From assembly GCA_024305745.1 (NCBI GenBank), contig JAHRBS010000010.1, positions 3,045,501 through 3,109,500 of the forward strand: DNA of 64,000 bases, written 5' to 3'. The first letter of the stretch is position 1, and each line of letters starts with the position of its first letter. The translations under genes were made by a program, and so were the position numbers. Shown here piece after piece: positions 44,279 through 56,466 of this stretch. The notes under the pieces are model-generated. The model was given only the letters and a program-made list of their open reading frames with translations, was not told where the DNA came from and ran no database searches. The DNA is from Polyporus tsugae. Its lineage: Eukaryota > Basidiomycota > Agaricomycetes > Polyporales > Polyporaceae.

Positions 44279-45821
44279 GTCGAAAGCGGGCTGGAGGAGA
44301 TTCAGGAATGGCAGAGGTGATCGGGGAGGAGGGTGAGTCTATATATGCATGCTGGGTAGAGAGAGGGGCAGGGACAAAAGATGCCATTGGCTGCTGCGTC
44401 CCTGCGGGCAATGCGCTGTGAAGAAGACAGGTGGCAGGACTGCGAAGATTCCGAGATTCGAAACGTTAGGGATCAACAAACGCCGAGGACACGTTTCGTA
44501 GCGCTCACCTCATCCCTGTCCGGCCCTATCGGCACCCTGAACCGTCCCAGTGCGGCGATAGATTGCATCTGGATAGATTCAAATGCACCGCGGTCTGTGG
44601 GAAGTCGTCTTTCCCAGTGCAGCGACGAGGAAACGAGCAGAGAGCAGGATACGCCCGGAATCGTTCTCCATGCGACAGACGACAACCCCGTCAAGCGCCC
44701 GTCCGCTGGCTTCCCGAGTTGTATGCAACCCATATTCGGCGCTCGGCCAATCTCGGTTTACCACCTCGAGCTCTCCGTCAGTTTCGTCCTCCCCGTGGTC
44801 TGCAACCATTGACCCATGCCCCGCAACACCCACCCCCCTTACGACGAGAAATAGCTGCGAGAGCCGCGGGAGTGCTGCAGATGGGATTTCCACAGCTCGC
44901 CTTGAGCTCGTTGCAGATCGTTGGCAGAATCCGCCTCTGAAGCCTTGTTCAGATGGACAACTGTCGCTGTCGACACACTGTCGTGCTTCCCTGACTCTAT
45001 GATCCTGTCTTCCATCCTTCTCCGTCCTTGTCTGACTGTGGCAGCTACTCCTCCATCTGCGCCCGTCGCGCCACCGTTGTTTCCCCATTCAATTGAGCAC
45101 GCCCCGCTCCGCCTTCTTCCCGACCTTGTCCTTCGCCCCGAAGCACCATCCCTGGCGTCGCGCAGATGTTCTTTTTCGGGTGGTCGCAAGGTTTGTCGAA
45201 GCCCCTCCACTTCTCGTTGCACTCGGTCTGAACCTCACTCGCTGCTAGGATCACTGCGACGTGCTCTGTCCCTTCCGTGTTCGTGGTGGACGCTTCCCTG
45301 AATCGCGTGCAACAAGCAAATTGTGGATGCTCGCGGATGTTCGAAGAGTTCGCTCCATGATCGATCTCACCTTATCGCGAGGACTAACCTTTCCGACCAT
45401 GGCCTTGTCCTGCTGGAGCGTAATGGACAGCGTGTGGGCAATCCGACGCTGCTCCCACCATTCGGGGGGTCTCTCGCCCCGCGAGCGCGATCTTCGTACG
45501 AAAGTGATCTGCTGGGAAGCGGATCGAGAGTGCAATACTTGCCTACTCTGGACGATCGGCGTCTGGGTCCCGTCCGAACGTCTTCGAATCTGGACCAACG
45601 GACGACATGCTCTGCTAGCCGCATGCCCATCGCAGCGTCCGGCCAGCCATACACCGACCGTCCAATTGGCCTCCTGCTCGCCCGTCTGCTCACCTTCTCC
45701 CTCTGATCGTATTGGCAGGCCCAGTCGCACTCTCCGCTCCTTGCCGTCCGTCCTTGTGGCCATCTGCCCCGTTCGCTTGCTCACTTCTCGCCCGCAGCGG
45801 ACACTCCGAATCACGCGCACG
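44279..45821. other. Intergenic, upstream of chitinase
   Basis: About 1.5 kb. Several overlapping open frames occur on both strands (44381-44812 +, 44839-45222 -, 44921-45301 +, 45251-46009 -), none with a recognisable domain or consistent splice sites. A real minus-strand gene cannot be excluded. The last ~200 bp are the presumed chitinase promoter. Confidence 0.35.
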
Positions 45822-48085
45822 ATGGTCCCCCACCCGCGACTTGTCATTGCCGCCCTTCCGCTTCTCTTCCCGCTCTTCGCCCGCTCCATGCCTCCTCCCC
45901 GGGATGCACACCCGCCCGGGTCCCTTCTGCGGCGCCGAACAGAGCTTCTTAATTTCGCCACCCCGACGGCCCTCCTCGTCGTGGCTGAGACACAAACAAA
46001 GACAGTCACATGGACCCCGTCCCCTGGTATGATAGTCGTGTTCTATCCTCCTTCCGTCTTCTTGCATGCTCATTCCGCTTTTCGCTCCCAGCCCCATCCG
46101 ATCCCTCAGAGGCAATCCTTTTCCTTCCCCCAGCCGAAGCCGCTCCCCTTCCCGTCTCTTCCACCGCGCCTACCCGCCCCCCCGATTCATTCCTTCCTTC
46201 CAATGCAACTCCGCCTGCCAGCGCGAACCCGATCCCGAGTCCGTCAGTCTCACCTCTGCCGCTCGATGCCCATTTTGACCCAAATGCCAACGCGAATGCC
46301 AATCCGAACCCGTCCTCACCCCCGCCTGGCCCAACATCAACCCCCAGCTCAGCTTCCGCACAGGTACCTCTCCTTATGGCCTACTATCCCGACTGGGTGC
46401 AACGCGATTACCCCCCGGAGAACATCGACTTCTCCCGCTTCGATTGGATAGATTTTGCCTTTGCCGTCCCAGACCAGAATATGGCCCTCAATTGGGACGG
46501 CTCGGACGACGCCCCGGACCTCCTCACGCGCCTCGTCTCCCGCGCGCACGCTAGCGGGAAACACGTCAAACTATCCGTGGGCGGCTGGACAGGAAGCAAG
46601 TACGTTCCGTTCCTTCATCTCGCCTCCTCTCGCCTTCTGGCCCTCTTTCGATGCCCTATCTGCGCTGTGCATCGTGCCGTGCCTTCTGCGCTCTATTCAA
46701 ACGTGTCGTGTAATCTCGGCTTTCCCTTCATTCATGCTATTAAGGGCCGTCGCTTACCTGCAGTGATGCGATTCCAACTTTGCAGGTATTTCTCCTCCGC
46801 GGTGGCCACTGCAGAGAATCGCGAGGCCCTTGCGAACAACCTCCTCGCCCTCTACAGTCAGTACAACTTGGACGGCATCGACCTCGACTGGGAGTACCCG
46901 GGCCAAGACGGTGAGAACGGGAACGGCGTCAGCCCATCCGACTCCGCGAACTTCCTCGAGTTCTTCCGCCTCCTGCGTACGACTCTCCCACCTAAAGCGA
47001 AGATCACCGCTGCGACCCAGACAGTACCATTTGCGGGTCCGGATGGGAATCCGATGCGGGACTTGTCGGACTTTGCGAGGGTGCTTGACTGGGTTCTGCT
47101 CATGAACTACGATACTTGGGGATGTGAGTAGTTTCTGATCCTTATCGCTTTCTCGCCTCCCCCTTTCCTCCCTTCCCTTCGCTTAGGCTTCATTGATTTT
47201 CATCCCCGTTCTTTCGCTTCGAGTTCCACCACTCGCCCCCGTGGGCCGATGCTATCACTAACCTTATCCGTATTGGCCGATTCTCTTCTCTTCGCAGCGT
47301 CCAGCGAGCCCGGTCCGAACGCGCCTCTTAGCGATGCTTGCAACAATTCGACCCAGCCGAACGCAAACGCCCTCTCGGCCCTCCGCGCCTGGACTGCTGC
47401 TGGCTTCTCGGCGTCTCAGCTGGTACTTGGGGTGCCTTCCTACGGCTATCTGTCCAGATCTTCGGCGACACACTTGCAGACTCGCGCTCTCCGGTCTTTT
47501 CCGCGAATCCTTAACTCCGGCCCTGGTCCTGGACTCTCTGCGCTGCACACACGGAGGGCGATACGAACGAGGAGGCGTCGCGAAGGCTTGCTGGGCATGA
47601 TTATGGGCGGCAGCAATCTAGTCGTGAACGAGGATGGCGGGACGGACGACGGTCAGGTCCAGTTCCGCGAGCTCGTTAGGCAAGGCGCCCTCCAGGCCTA
47701 CGACTCCGGCGCGTCCGCGCCAAACACGGACCCCTCGAGCGCGAACGGCGGCGCGAACGGGAACGCGGACGCAAGCGACCGGACCCCAGCGTACAACGGG
47801 AGCTTCAGCGGACCGGACGCGGACATCGAGAACCGCGAGCCGCGGAGGCTGTTCGCGGGCGCGAACGGCTTCGTGCGCGAGTGGGACGAGTGCTCGAGCA
47901 CGCCGTTCCTGCGCTCGGAGGCCGCGCGCCAGATCGTTGCGTACGACGACCCGGTCTCGCTCGAGATGAAGGGCCAGTTCGTGCGGCAGGCGGGCATGCT
48001 GGGCGTGAACATGTTCGACATTCATGGGGACACGGATGGGTGGGACCTGACCGACGCGGTGAGGCGGGGTCTTGGGCTGCAATAA
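45822..48085 (+). CDS. GH18 chitinase
   Basis: Hydrolyses chitin, probably for wall remodelling. Exons 45822-46026, 46092-46599, 46786-47123 and 47298-48085 give 612 residues. The N-terminus MVPHPRLVIAALPLLFPLFA is a signal peptide. A ~150-residue Ser/Pro/Asn-rich linker follows. The GH18 barrel begins at VPLLMAYYPDWVQRDYPPEN; it shows KLSVGGWTGS and the catalytic DGIDLDWEYPG, with the final Glu as acid/base and the full DxxDxDxE motif. Then come VLLMNYDTWG, LVLGVPSYGYLS and MLGVNMFDIHGDTDGW. An unusual basic insertion (HTRRAIRTRRRREG) and an acidic/Ser-Asn-rich insertion lie between the last two blocks. Intron 2 (186 bp) is longer than the others. Confidence 0.9.
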
Positions 48086-48510
48086 TAAACGAGCAGGCAA
48101 TACGAGGGCGATGGCGGTGGCGTCCTGTCTTTTTGTGGATCTAGCATTTGCTGAATCTAACATGATCTGTTTTTTCGGAATGGACGACGCGCGCAAACAT
48201 CAAGCTTGTGACCGAGTGTAACGCCATTGCGGACGACGCTTGAACGGGCGTCTATGGCATCGCGCGGCCAGGGTTGATTGAGGCAAGATTGAGGACTCAG
48301 TACTCAGTACCTAGGTCCGTTGAGTGTTCCTGATCAAGTTTAGCGGAGCAGGCGACTTCGATTTCCGTGTGGGAGATGGGCCGGGTGGTGGTTGTTCGAC
48401 ACTGTTCAACTTGTCTCCTCTCCCCTCCTGACATCCAATTCTTCTTCGCCTGCCATTGCCACTGTCGCGTCGCCTCTCGCCATATTTCCCCCCTTATTAC
48501 CACGTCTACC
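48086..48510. other. Intergenic, chitinase to array copy A
   Basis: 425 bp. Chitinase 3' end signals (AATAATAAAC at the stop) are followed by the copy A upstream region. A CTCCTCTCCCCTCC pyrimidine stretch around 48415-48430 may mark its transcription start. Confidence 0.4.
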
Positions 48511-50774
48511 ATGAATGCGAACACGTTCAACCAACGTTTCCAGCCGGGGATGCCTCCTGGACAGCATGGGTACTTGCAGCCGTCGCCGTCGCAGATGCAG
48601 CCCCCCAGTACCTATTGGCATCCGCAGGGACAGGCATGGCCGCCGCAGGATCGGTTCGCGCCTTCGGTACTGCCTGGGATCCACCGGGGAGTACCCCAGT
48701 GGATGCAGCCGATGGTCGCCCAGCAGCATCAGCACCAGCAGCTACTGCAACCCACCGGGGATTTTCAAGTTCCACAGCCCCTTCAGCAGCCCTCCGTGCA
48801 GGGCTATCTGCCGCAGCCCCGTGTGCAGGGATATCAGCCACAGGTTTCTGTGCAGGAGTATCTGCAGCCGCACTCTGTACAGGAGTTGGTGGGCGTCGTC
48901 GCGGCACAACTTGGCTATACTCGAAACGATGTCGATTCGGCCCGAGCGATACCTCGGTCTGCGAACAATGACAAGGTTGTTATAGAGGCGCTGAAGCAGG
49001 GTAAAGCGAAGGGTCTGGACGGACTTGCGGCGATAGAGAAACTTGGTAATGTGCGACTTGGATCCTTGGTTGTGTTTGAGATTGGTGCGCTCATGTTACT
49101 GTTTAGGTGAATGGATATGCAACTGCTTGTAAGTCTCCGACTGTGACCGTGGCACTGGACCACCCGGCTGACTGCGTTCTTAGTGTGGAAGAACTACGCT
49201 CTTACTCGCTCCGACAAGATTTTCCCTCAGGTCTACCCCACCTGCACTATCAGGGGAGTGGTGGCACGTTCGGGGGTCGGAAATTGTAACTCACGAGGTT
49301 CTCGGAAGAGACCATCTTCAGGTGGACTCAGACAGTATGTTACGTTGATGCAGATGTCAAATCGCACGCTAATACCATCTCCACAGCCCTCAACGGTCTC
49401 AGCCGGCCACCAGCTCGAAGAACTCTACAGGAACAGATAACCAGGCGGATCCAAGCTACTTCTCGGACAGGCGACTCGGGCACGACTCGCAAACCTACCA
49501 ACCGTCCTCCCCCATCTCCGAACGCGAGGGGGCGCCCACGAACGTGCAGGTTCGCTCGAGGCGCGGTGGCCCGATCCCTGAGTATCACGCGGGCACACTC
49601 ATACCGCCCCTTGCTCCGTCGTCACAGCCCAAGCCTCCAGCGCGGGACGTCGACGAGGTTCGCGACGGCCACAGGTTCACAGACGAGGACAAGGTATTCT
49701 TCATACACTTCTTGAAGTGGTACCTGCCCCAAGGGCGCGTGTCGCAGATTCCCGAGAGGGAGGACCTCTACCTTCTCCTGGCGCGGCAGGTGAGTATTCG
49801 CCGACCTTCAGTTGTTTGATGGTGAGGACCAAATCTGACGTTTTTGTGCGACAGACGCCTCATCACAACGCGGAAGCGTGGAAGCGCCACTGGGACGACG
49901 CCCCTGAGCTCCCCGACAAGATATACATCGAAGCACGCAAACGAGCAGATGACGAAGCCCTCGCCAGGAGCGCGTCGCTTTCACCGTCGTCGAACGGGGA
50001 GGGGTCTGAGGACGGTATCGATGCCGAGGACGATGGGCCGCTCACGAAGTCGACGTCACCAGTGGTTACTAGCCAAGTCCAACGCGTGCCACGCGCCCCA
50101 CACCGCCCGAAGGGGGGCGTCAAGGTCACTGAGGAAGACTTGCGTGAAATGGCTCAGTACAAGTATGAGAGGCGGGATGCGTGGGACCAGCACCCCAACG
50201 CGAAAGCGCGGTGGGAGGAGTTCGCGGAACGTCCACGGGTGAGTTCATCGTGAGGTGTTTGTAAACACGACGCCCTACTAACCTCGCGTATATCTCCAGA
50301 ACCTTAAGCGATCCTTGCTTGCATGGTACACTGTCGAGCGTGATAATGTCGAAAGTCGGTACTGTGCATTGCCTGCTCCATGCACCGTAGCTGATTGTAC
50401 TCTGCCGACCAGAACTCGACCGCTATTACAAGGAGTATGCTGCCGCCGCCGCCGCCGGAGCAAGCGATGAAAAGAGCGACTTGGGCGCGGAGTCGGAACT
50501 CGAATACGTGGACGTGACTACCCCGCCTCAACACGACCCCGGGAGGACGTCCGTTTCCGCGTCTTCGGGTTCGGACACTCAGGTCGTGGATGACGTTCTG
50601 CCAGCCACTCAACTTCCCGACTTGAACACGGTGCCACAGAAACGCGGCCGCGGCGACTCGGAGACGGCATGCTCCACTGCGAGCGGCGCTGAAGAAGACT
50701 TCCCCGCGGCGAAGCGCATCAAGGAGGAGAACGGCGACGAGAAGCCGGAGCTTATTGTGGTCGAGTCGGCTTGA
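48511..50774 (+). CDS. Three-Myb-like protein, array copy A
   Basis: First of four tandem paralogues. Seven exons (48511-49050, 49107-49128, 49184-49334, 49387-49789, 49855-50238, 50300-50354, 50413-50774) give 638 residues. The N-terminus is Gln/Pro-rich. Myb-like segment 1 is NNDKVVIEALKQGKAKGLDG... with VNGYATA from the 22-nt exon and LWKNYALTRSDKIFP. Segment 2 is Rap1-Myb-like: FTDEDKVFFIHFLKWYL...TPHHNAEAWKRHWDD. Segment 3 is KVTEEDLREMAQYKYERRD...RWEEFAERPR...LDRYYKEYAAA. The C-terminus is acidic with a basic AAKRIKEEN patch. Function unknown; a chromatin or telomere-type DNA-binding role is inferred only from the Myb-like folds. Segment 1 here (WKNYAL) has diverged most from the array consensus WKDYF. 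Confidence 0.82.
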
Positions 50775-51255
50775 ACGCCACCCGGTCGCCAGTCGTCGGG
50801 TCCGAGGTGATAGATTTGTTGAACACGTATTGAAGTTGGACCGGTCAGGCTGCCAGCCAGTGTGATGTAGAGCGAATGGAGAGTTTAATTTGGGGAGGGC
50901 AAAATAGGACCAGTTTAATCTAGAAGTGTTTTTGTTGGTTTGAAAGGATAAGATGCTTTTTGTCAACTACATGCTCGCTGCCAGTGGTTGCCTGTAACTT
51001 AGGAGTGGATGGCGGCCATCTGGTTCCGCGAGCGTTTCTCGGGCGGCAAAGGAGCACAGCTTTGGGGACCGCGGACATGCACGGTCACGCGCGACTTTAC
51101 GATTCGGTTTCAGGAAACGTCGTCGTTGCAATTCTGGGCGTTCTCAGTCCGTCGGGAGCTTTGGTGTTGTGCTCGGATGCTTCCTACATCCTCCTTCCAT
51201 CCACGCCTCCTCCATCACGCTACTCTCCGTAAGCCATATACCCGATACTCACGCC
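50775..51255. other. Spacer between copies A and B
   Basis: 481 bp holding A's 3' end and B's promoter. No TATA box and no coding signal. Confidence 0.45.
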
Positions 51256-53415
51256 ATGAATCCCACGCAGATACCGTTTCATTCTGCTTTCAACCTAATG
51301 GGCTCTTTACAGCCTCAACCCCAGATCCAGCCTGCACCCGCTGGTGCAGCACACTTTATGATGATGCCCCAGTTTCAGCAACAGCAGGCCGGAGTCCAAG
51401 TCCCTAACTTTCTCCTGCAGGCATTCCCACAGCAGAACGGACAGCAATGGATGTTGCCACAGTTGCAAACACCTCCCGTCGCTCCGCCTCCTCCATCCCA
51501 GGGACAGACGGCACCCCAACAGCGCCCTGACGCGGCTCCGAAGCAATGCAGCAAGCAACGAGAGGGTATGAGCTCGCAGGAAGATGAGCCCGCACCCATC
51601 GGCTCAGACCCAGACGACGAAGAGATGCTCATCAAGACGCTCCAGAAAGCAAAAGCAAGAGGGATTACGCCGCGCAAGGCACTAGACAAACTCGATAAAG
51701 TGGGTATCGACATAACTTCATTATGCATCTGCAACTAACATGCGTAGGTGTATAACCATACCGCTCGCGGTGAGCGCGTGTGCCCTTCTCGTCAGCAAAA
51801 TGTCACTGATGTAACGCGTTTTTCGCATGCAGAATGGAAAGACTACTTCCTAGAGAATCTCGAGCGGCTACTACCGAAGATATACAAACCAGCTCACAAA
51901 TCCCGGCCATATGGCACAACACCTCCTGTATCGCACCCTCGTTCGCCTCTACCCACCGCAACCAAGTCCAGTCCCGTAAAGTACGCTCTCTTCTCGAATT
52001 ATCCTAATTGACGGCCTGATACCTTGATCACAGGCCGGCAAAATCACAACCTCTGATCCTTCCACGAGGCTCGAGCTTGAATGTTACCAAGACAACGCCA
52101 AGGAACAATCCTTCTGCTCATGGCGCAGCCCCAGCATCGGCCGCTCAGCATGTGACCAAGGGTCGATCGACAACTCCTACTCGTGGCAAGGAGAAGACCT
52201 CTCAACCACCGGAACGTGGCTCTGCTCCTGCTTTTACGTCGTCTACTGTCAGCCGGACCAGGCGAGGCGCGCCCGTCCATGAATTTCATGCCGGCACGTT
52301 CATCCCACCTTCGTTCGGCGTGATAGCTCCGAAACCGTCCCATCGAGATCGATCTCAGGACGCCTCCAAGTTTACGAATGAAGACAAAGTGTTCTTCATC
52401 CACTTCCTCCATTGGCGTCTCGGCCAACCTGGAGCGATCCCGTCTAAGCAGGACCTTTACGAGGCTCTTGGCGACCAGGTGGGCCTTCCTCTACTGACAG
52501 CCTTGGATAGTGGTTGATGACAAAGGGACACGCTCGAAAGACGGCCCACCACGATGCGGATGCATGGAAGCGGCACTGGGACGAGCACCCTGAGCTGCCA
52601 GACAAGATATACATCGAGGCGCGCAAGCGGGCCGAAGACGCACACCTGACCCTCGAGCCCGGCCAGCCAGGATATGCTCGTCTAGCGGGGTCGAGCGATG
52701 AGGAGTCCCAGGAGGACGGTAGCGCGGAAGCGATGGCGGACAACGCGTCGGTAGTGAGCTACTACGACCCGCCGAACGAGGCGGCCACAGTCCAACCTGC
52801 CGACAAGATCCCACGCAATCCTGGAAAACCGTGGAAGACATTCAAGCATCCTATCACTACAGACGACCTCCGTGCCATGGCGAAGTACAAGGTCGAGAAA
52901 CGGCACGTATGGGATCAGTTCGATACGAAGCAAGGACCGTGGAGGGAGTTTGCGGAACGACCCAAGGTGTGTCTCAATGTTCAGATCGGTCTCTCGAAAG
53001 CGTCACACTCATGGAAAGGCATGCAGAATCGAAGTCGTAAACTCGGGTCGTGGTACCTAGCGACTCGCGATCGTGCGGAGGGTGAGTTATTGTGTAGTTC
53101 TCCGTGTACGGGTGCCGGCTCACCAGTCAGCTGCGTCATCCCGTAGAGTTGAACGAGTTTTACAATCAGTACCTTGCTGAGGCCGAGGCCCGCAGGACGG
53201 AGTCTACCCCGCCCCGGCAGGACAGTGCAGAAGCTTACGCGCCGTCCGTGAAGGTGAAGTCCGAGAAGGGGACACGAAGCCCGGACCCGAACCTAGAGCG
53301 TCCGCAGAAGCGCGGTTTTGAGCGGGAGTCTAGCATACTCTCTCCCCACAAGCGCATCAAGCAGGATGAGCCGGACATGCGCGAATATATCGAGATCTTT
53401 GACACGTCTGACTAG
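51256..53415 (+). CDS. Three-Myb-like protein, array copy B
   Basis: Seven exons (51256-51699, 51748-51769, 51833-51980, 52034-52478, 52541-52966, 53027-53081, 53147-53415) give 602 residues. They match copy A's architecture exon for exon, including the 22-nt exon 2 (VYNHTAR). Myb-like segment 1 ends EWKDYFLENLERLLPKIY. Segment 2 is FTNEDKVFFIHFLHWRL...TAHHDADAWKRHWDEHPEL. Segment 3 is ITTDDLRAMAKYKVEKRHV...REFAERPK...LNEFYNQYLAEAE. A basic KRGFERESS...PHKRIKQDE patch lies near the C-terminus. The ATG at 51256 fits the Met-Asn start seen in all copies. Closest to A in its EFHAGT/EYHAGT block; no lesion seen. Confidence 0.82.
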
Positions 53416-53857
53416 GACTTCAGGATCCGGTCTATTCGTGACATCTGTACTATCGACATAGATATCAGTTAACGGCGACCCTGGAGCAGGAATGGCCTTG
53501 GTTCGTGGAGTCTTCTCGTCCATGTTCGCTCAGGCACGTAATCCGTGTCTAACTTGCCCAGTCAATGTACGAAGTTGGTGCTGCCTTGGATCGCGCCTCA
53601 CGTTGGTTGTTGTCTCCCAAGGCAGACGGTTAATATGACCTGTGTGCGGGGAGGGAGGACTGTCCGTTAGTTGCAAACTCTTGCCTGTTACTAGTAATTG
53701 AATACTCGAAGCCGCTCTTTCTTACGTCAGCTCGGGAATATGCTGCACAGAGGGATTCTTTGTGTATAAATATATAATTAGCAAGGGGATCAACGTTACG
53801 ACCTCCGCCTCTCGCCCCACCCCACCACTGCACCTGCACGCGCTCAACTGGTTGCTC
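53416..53857. promoter_or_regulatory. Spacer between copies B and C, with candidate TATA box
   Basis: 442 bp. TATAAATATA at 53765-53774 lies about 90 bp before the copy C start and is a good TATA-box candidate. The other spacers lack one this clear. Confidence 0.5.
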
Positions 53858-55998
53858 ATGAATGCAGCGCCCAACATGAACATGAATCAATATAATCAAG
53901 TTACCGTACCTCTCGCCTTGATGAACGCGATGGCGACGGCCATGCAGACCCAACCTCAGCTCCAGTCCGCTGGCGGTGGCGCTCCCAACATGGTCAATGG
54001 TCTCACGATGCCGCAGCAGCAGGCGTCATTCGCGCCGAACTTCGTCGTGCAGGCGCCACACCTTCTGCAGGCTTTCCCTGGTCATTCGTCCATACCGCAA
54101 CCCGGCGGACAGCCATGGGTACTTCCCGCTTTCCAGACGATAAGCGCACCACAGCCATCGGGATCCCAGTCAACCACGGCGGCAGCAAAACAGCCTACTG
54201 TCGACGAGATTGTCGCCGGCGTCGTCGCCGCAATGAAGCCTACGCCCCGAGAAACGGCTCCGGACAAGTCGATCGCCATCGGGTTTACGCCAGATGATGA
54301 ACGAATCCTCGTTAATGCGCTCCGGAAAGCGAAGGTGGAGGGGCTGACGCCGCTCCAGGGTTTCTCCAAGCTTGACAATGTGAGTTGGCCGATATCGACC
54401 ACTAGGTTTCCAGCTGTGTACGGATCGTGCTAATCCCGTCGTAGGTCAATAACCACACAACCACCGGTCAGTGAAGCACACCCTTCCTGAAGCTCGTCTA
54501 ATCGTCGTCAAGTTCTCATTTTCAATACCACAGCGTGGAAAGATTACTTCATCACACACGTCGAGAGACTGGGCCCGAAGGTTTATCCGCAGGCGTACGC
54601 AAATAGACCTGCATCCATCTCGTTGAAGAGCGTTGCAGGCGGTTCACGGTATGACTTCAGGCAGCCCGTCTTATGAAGGATACTGACTCGGATCTCGATG
54701 TTAGCTCGACGTACTCTTCCGGACGTCCGAGTGCATCATCGGCACTACCTCGTCATCGTATCACAGGTGGTGACGCTTCAGATTCCAAAACAGTCGATGC
54801 CCGGCGAGGATGCCGCCGTGGGCAATTCTGCAAGCCATCGGTCTAAGAGAGGCGCACCGGTAGTAGAGTACCATGAGGAAACCTACATCCCGCATCTTCC
54901 TCCGGGCATCAAACCGAAAGCTCCACGACGGGATCCGCAACACGAGAGCCTCAGGTTCACAAAAGAGGACAAGATCTTTTTCATCCATTACCTGAAATAC
55001 CGCCTTCGCAGGGGGCCGGTCCCAAGCAAAGAACAGTTGTGCAAGGAGCTGGCGGAACAGGTACGTCCGCAAGTGCGAAATATTCGTCCTTCCTCTCATT
55101 CGAGTCCACGCCTCTCATTTACGCAGACACCACATCACAACGCGGATTCGTGGAAGCGGCATTGGGACAACGCGTGCAGGCTTCCGAACGAGATCTACAT
55201 CCAGGCTCGCAAGCGCGTTAACAACAATCTGCAGGAGCCGCGGGGAGCCCCACGTCCACAACAGGGCGGCTCACACCTTGCGGAATCAAGCGAGGAGGAT
55301 GACGAGTCCGAAGATGAGCAGGAAGAAGGAGACGGCACGCCTGCTGAGCTTAGCGATGATCCTGTGCACGAACCGCCTCTCTCTCGAACGCAGGCCTCGA
55401 CGGCAACTAAGGCAAAAGTCGAACGGCGCGGTGGCCGCAGATGCAAAATCTCTGATGAGGACATCCGGGGCATGGCGCAGTGCATTGTGGAGAAGCGCAA
55501 GTGCGATGGATGGGAGGCCCTCAAAGCGCCGATCCGATGGGCGGAATTTGCCAGCCGCCCTGAGGTGCGCTCTTCTCTCGTCGCCTCGCTTCATTCCGGG
55601 ATAGTGACGTTGGCATCTGCGTAGAACGCGAAGCGCGCCGTGAATGCATGGATCCAGATCACATACACTCGTGCGAAGGGTGAGTAGTATAACACTGGCA
55701 CCCGCCTTGTCGGCGTACTGACGATGATGATGTAGATATCAAGGCATATATACAGGAGTATGAAGCAGAACAAACACAGTCGATATCCGCTGCAGAAGAG
55801 AGACCCTTGGATTCATCTATGGTGGACAGGACTGCGAACCCGCGACCGCGAATTTCGAAAGACAGACAGAGGAAACGCACGCCACTTTCCTCGAAACGTG
55901 CTTCGGAAGACGCGGAACTCAGCTCTGAGGGGAGTATGTCTTCGACACACAAGCGTCCAAAGTTGGAGGAACCCGAGGCGATAGTGATTTCGGATTGA
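53858..55998 (+). CDS. Three-Myb-like protein, array copy C (apparent one-base frameshift)
   Basis: Exons 53858-54379, 54445-54466 (22 nt, VNNHTTT), 54534-54648, 54705-55060, 55127-55564, 55625-55679 and 55736-55998, the same seven-exon plan. Segments: 1, DDERILVNALRKAKVEG...AWKDYFITHVERLGPKVY; 2, FTKEDKIFFIHYLKYRL...TPHHNADSWKRHWDN; 3, ISDEDIRGMAQCIVEKRK...RWAEFASRPENAKRAV. The C-terminal SEGSMSSTHKRPKLEE is shared with D. Exon 4 is one base too long for the frame: comparison with D places an extra base at about 54792-54797. As read, translation from the ATG stops soon after. It may be a pseudogene, or a base-calling error. If intact it would be about 589 residues. Confidence 0.7.
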
Positions 55999-56466
55999 AT
56001 ATGGACAGACTATTCGTGACCCATGTGCTTCTAGAGTGGCATATGCTTCCCGCCAAAATCCTACTGATACCGGTTCGTTTCACCCCGTCCACACTCGCTC
56101 AAGAACTTGATCTTTGGCTGACTCGCTCCGTCAATGTACTTACGGGCCCCGGCTGCAGTGTGCATCGATCTAGACCTACGCCGAGTCGACGGCCCGTTGC
56201 TTCTTGTTTCCTTCTGTTCGCTACGTCAATTGGACATTCGCGATCGACACTCATGGACGAGGCTTCTACGATAGCGCGGACGATGCTGCATGCTACTTCC
56301 GAAGACAATTTGACGTCATGCTCGGGAACGTGTCCAGAACAACTTGCGACCTTCTTCGCCAGAAGCGCAATTCCATACATATAATCGGTGCTCGAGGGGT
56401 ACCTCCGCCTCTTGTCCAGCCCGTCCCACCACGCCTGCCCTCGCCCACACGTTGCCCAGCACGAAC
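55999..56466. other. Spacer between copies C and D
   Basis: 468 bp. It contains a CATACATATAATCGG AT-rich patch near 56376 that could serve as a weak TATA element. No coding signal. Confidence 0.45.

Noticed and set aside
45251..46009. 252-codon minus-strand ORF
   Set aside because: It is partly antisense to the chitinase signal-peptide exon; Arg/Gly-rich composition is typical of a shadow frame.
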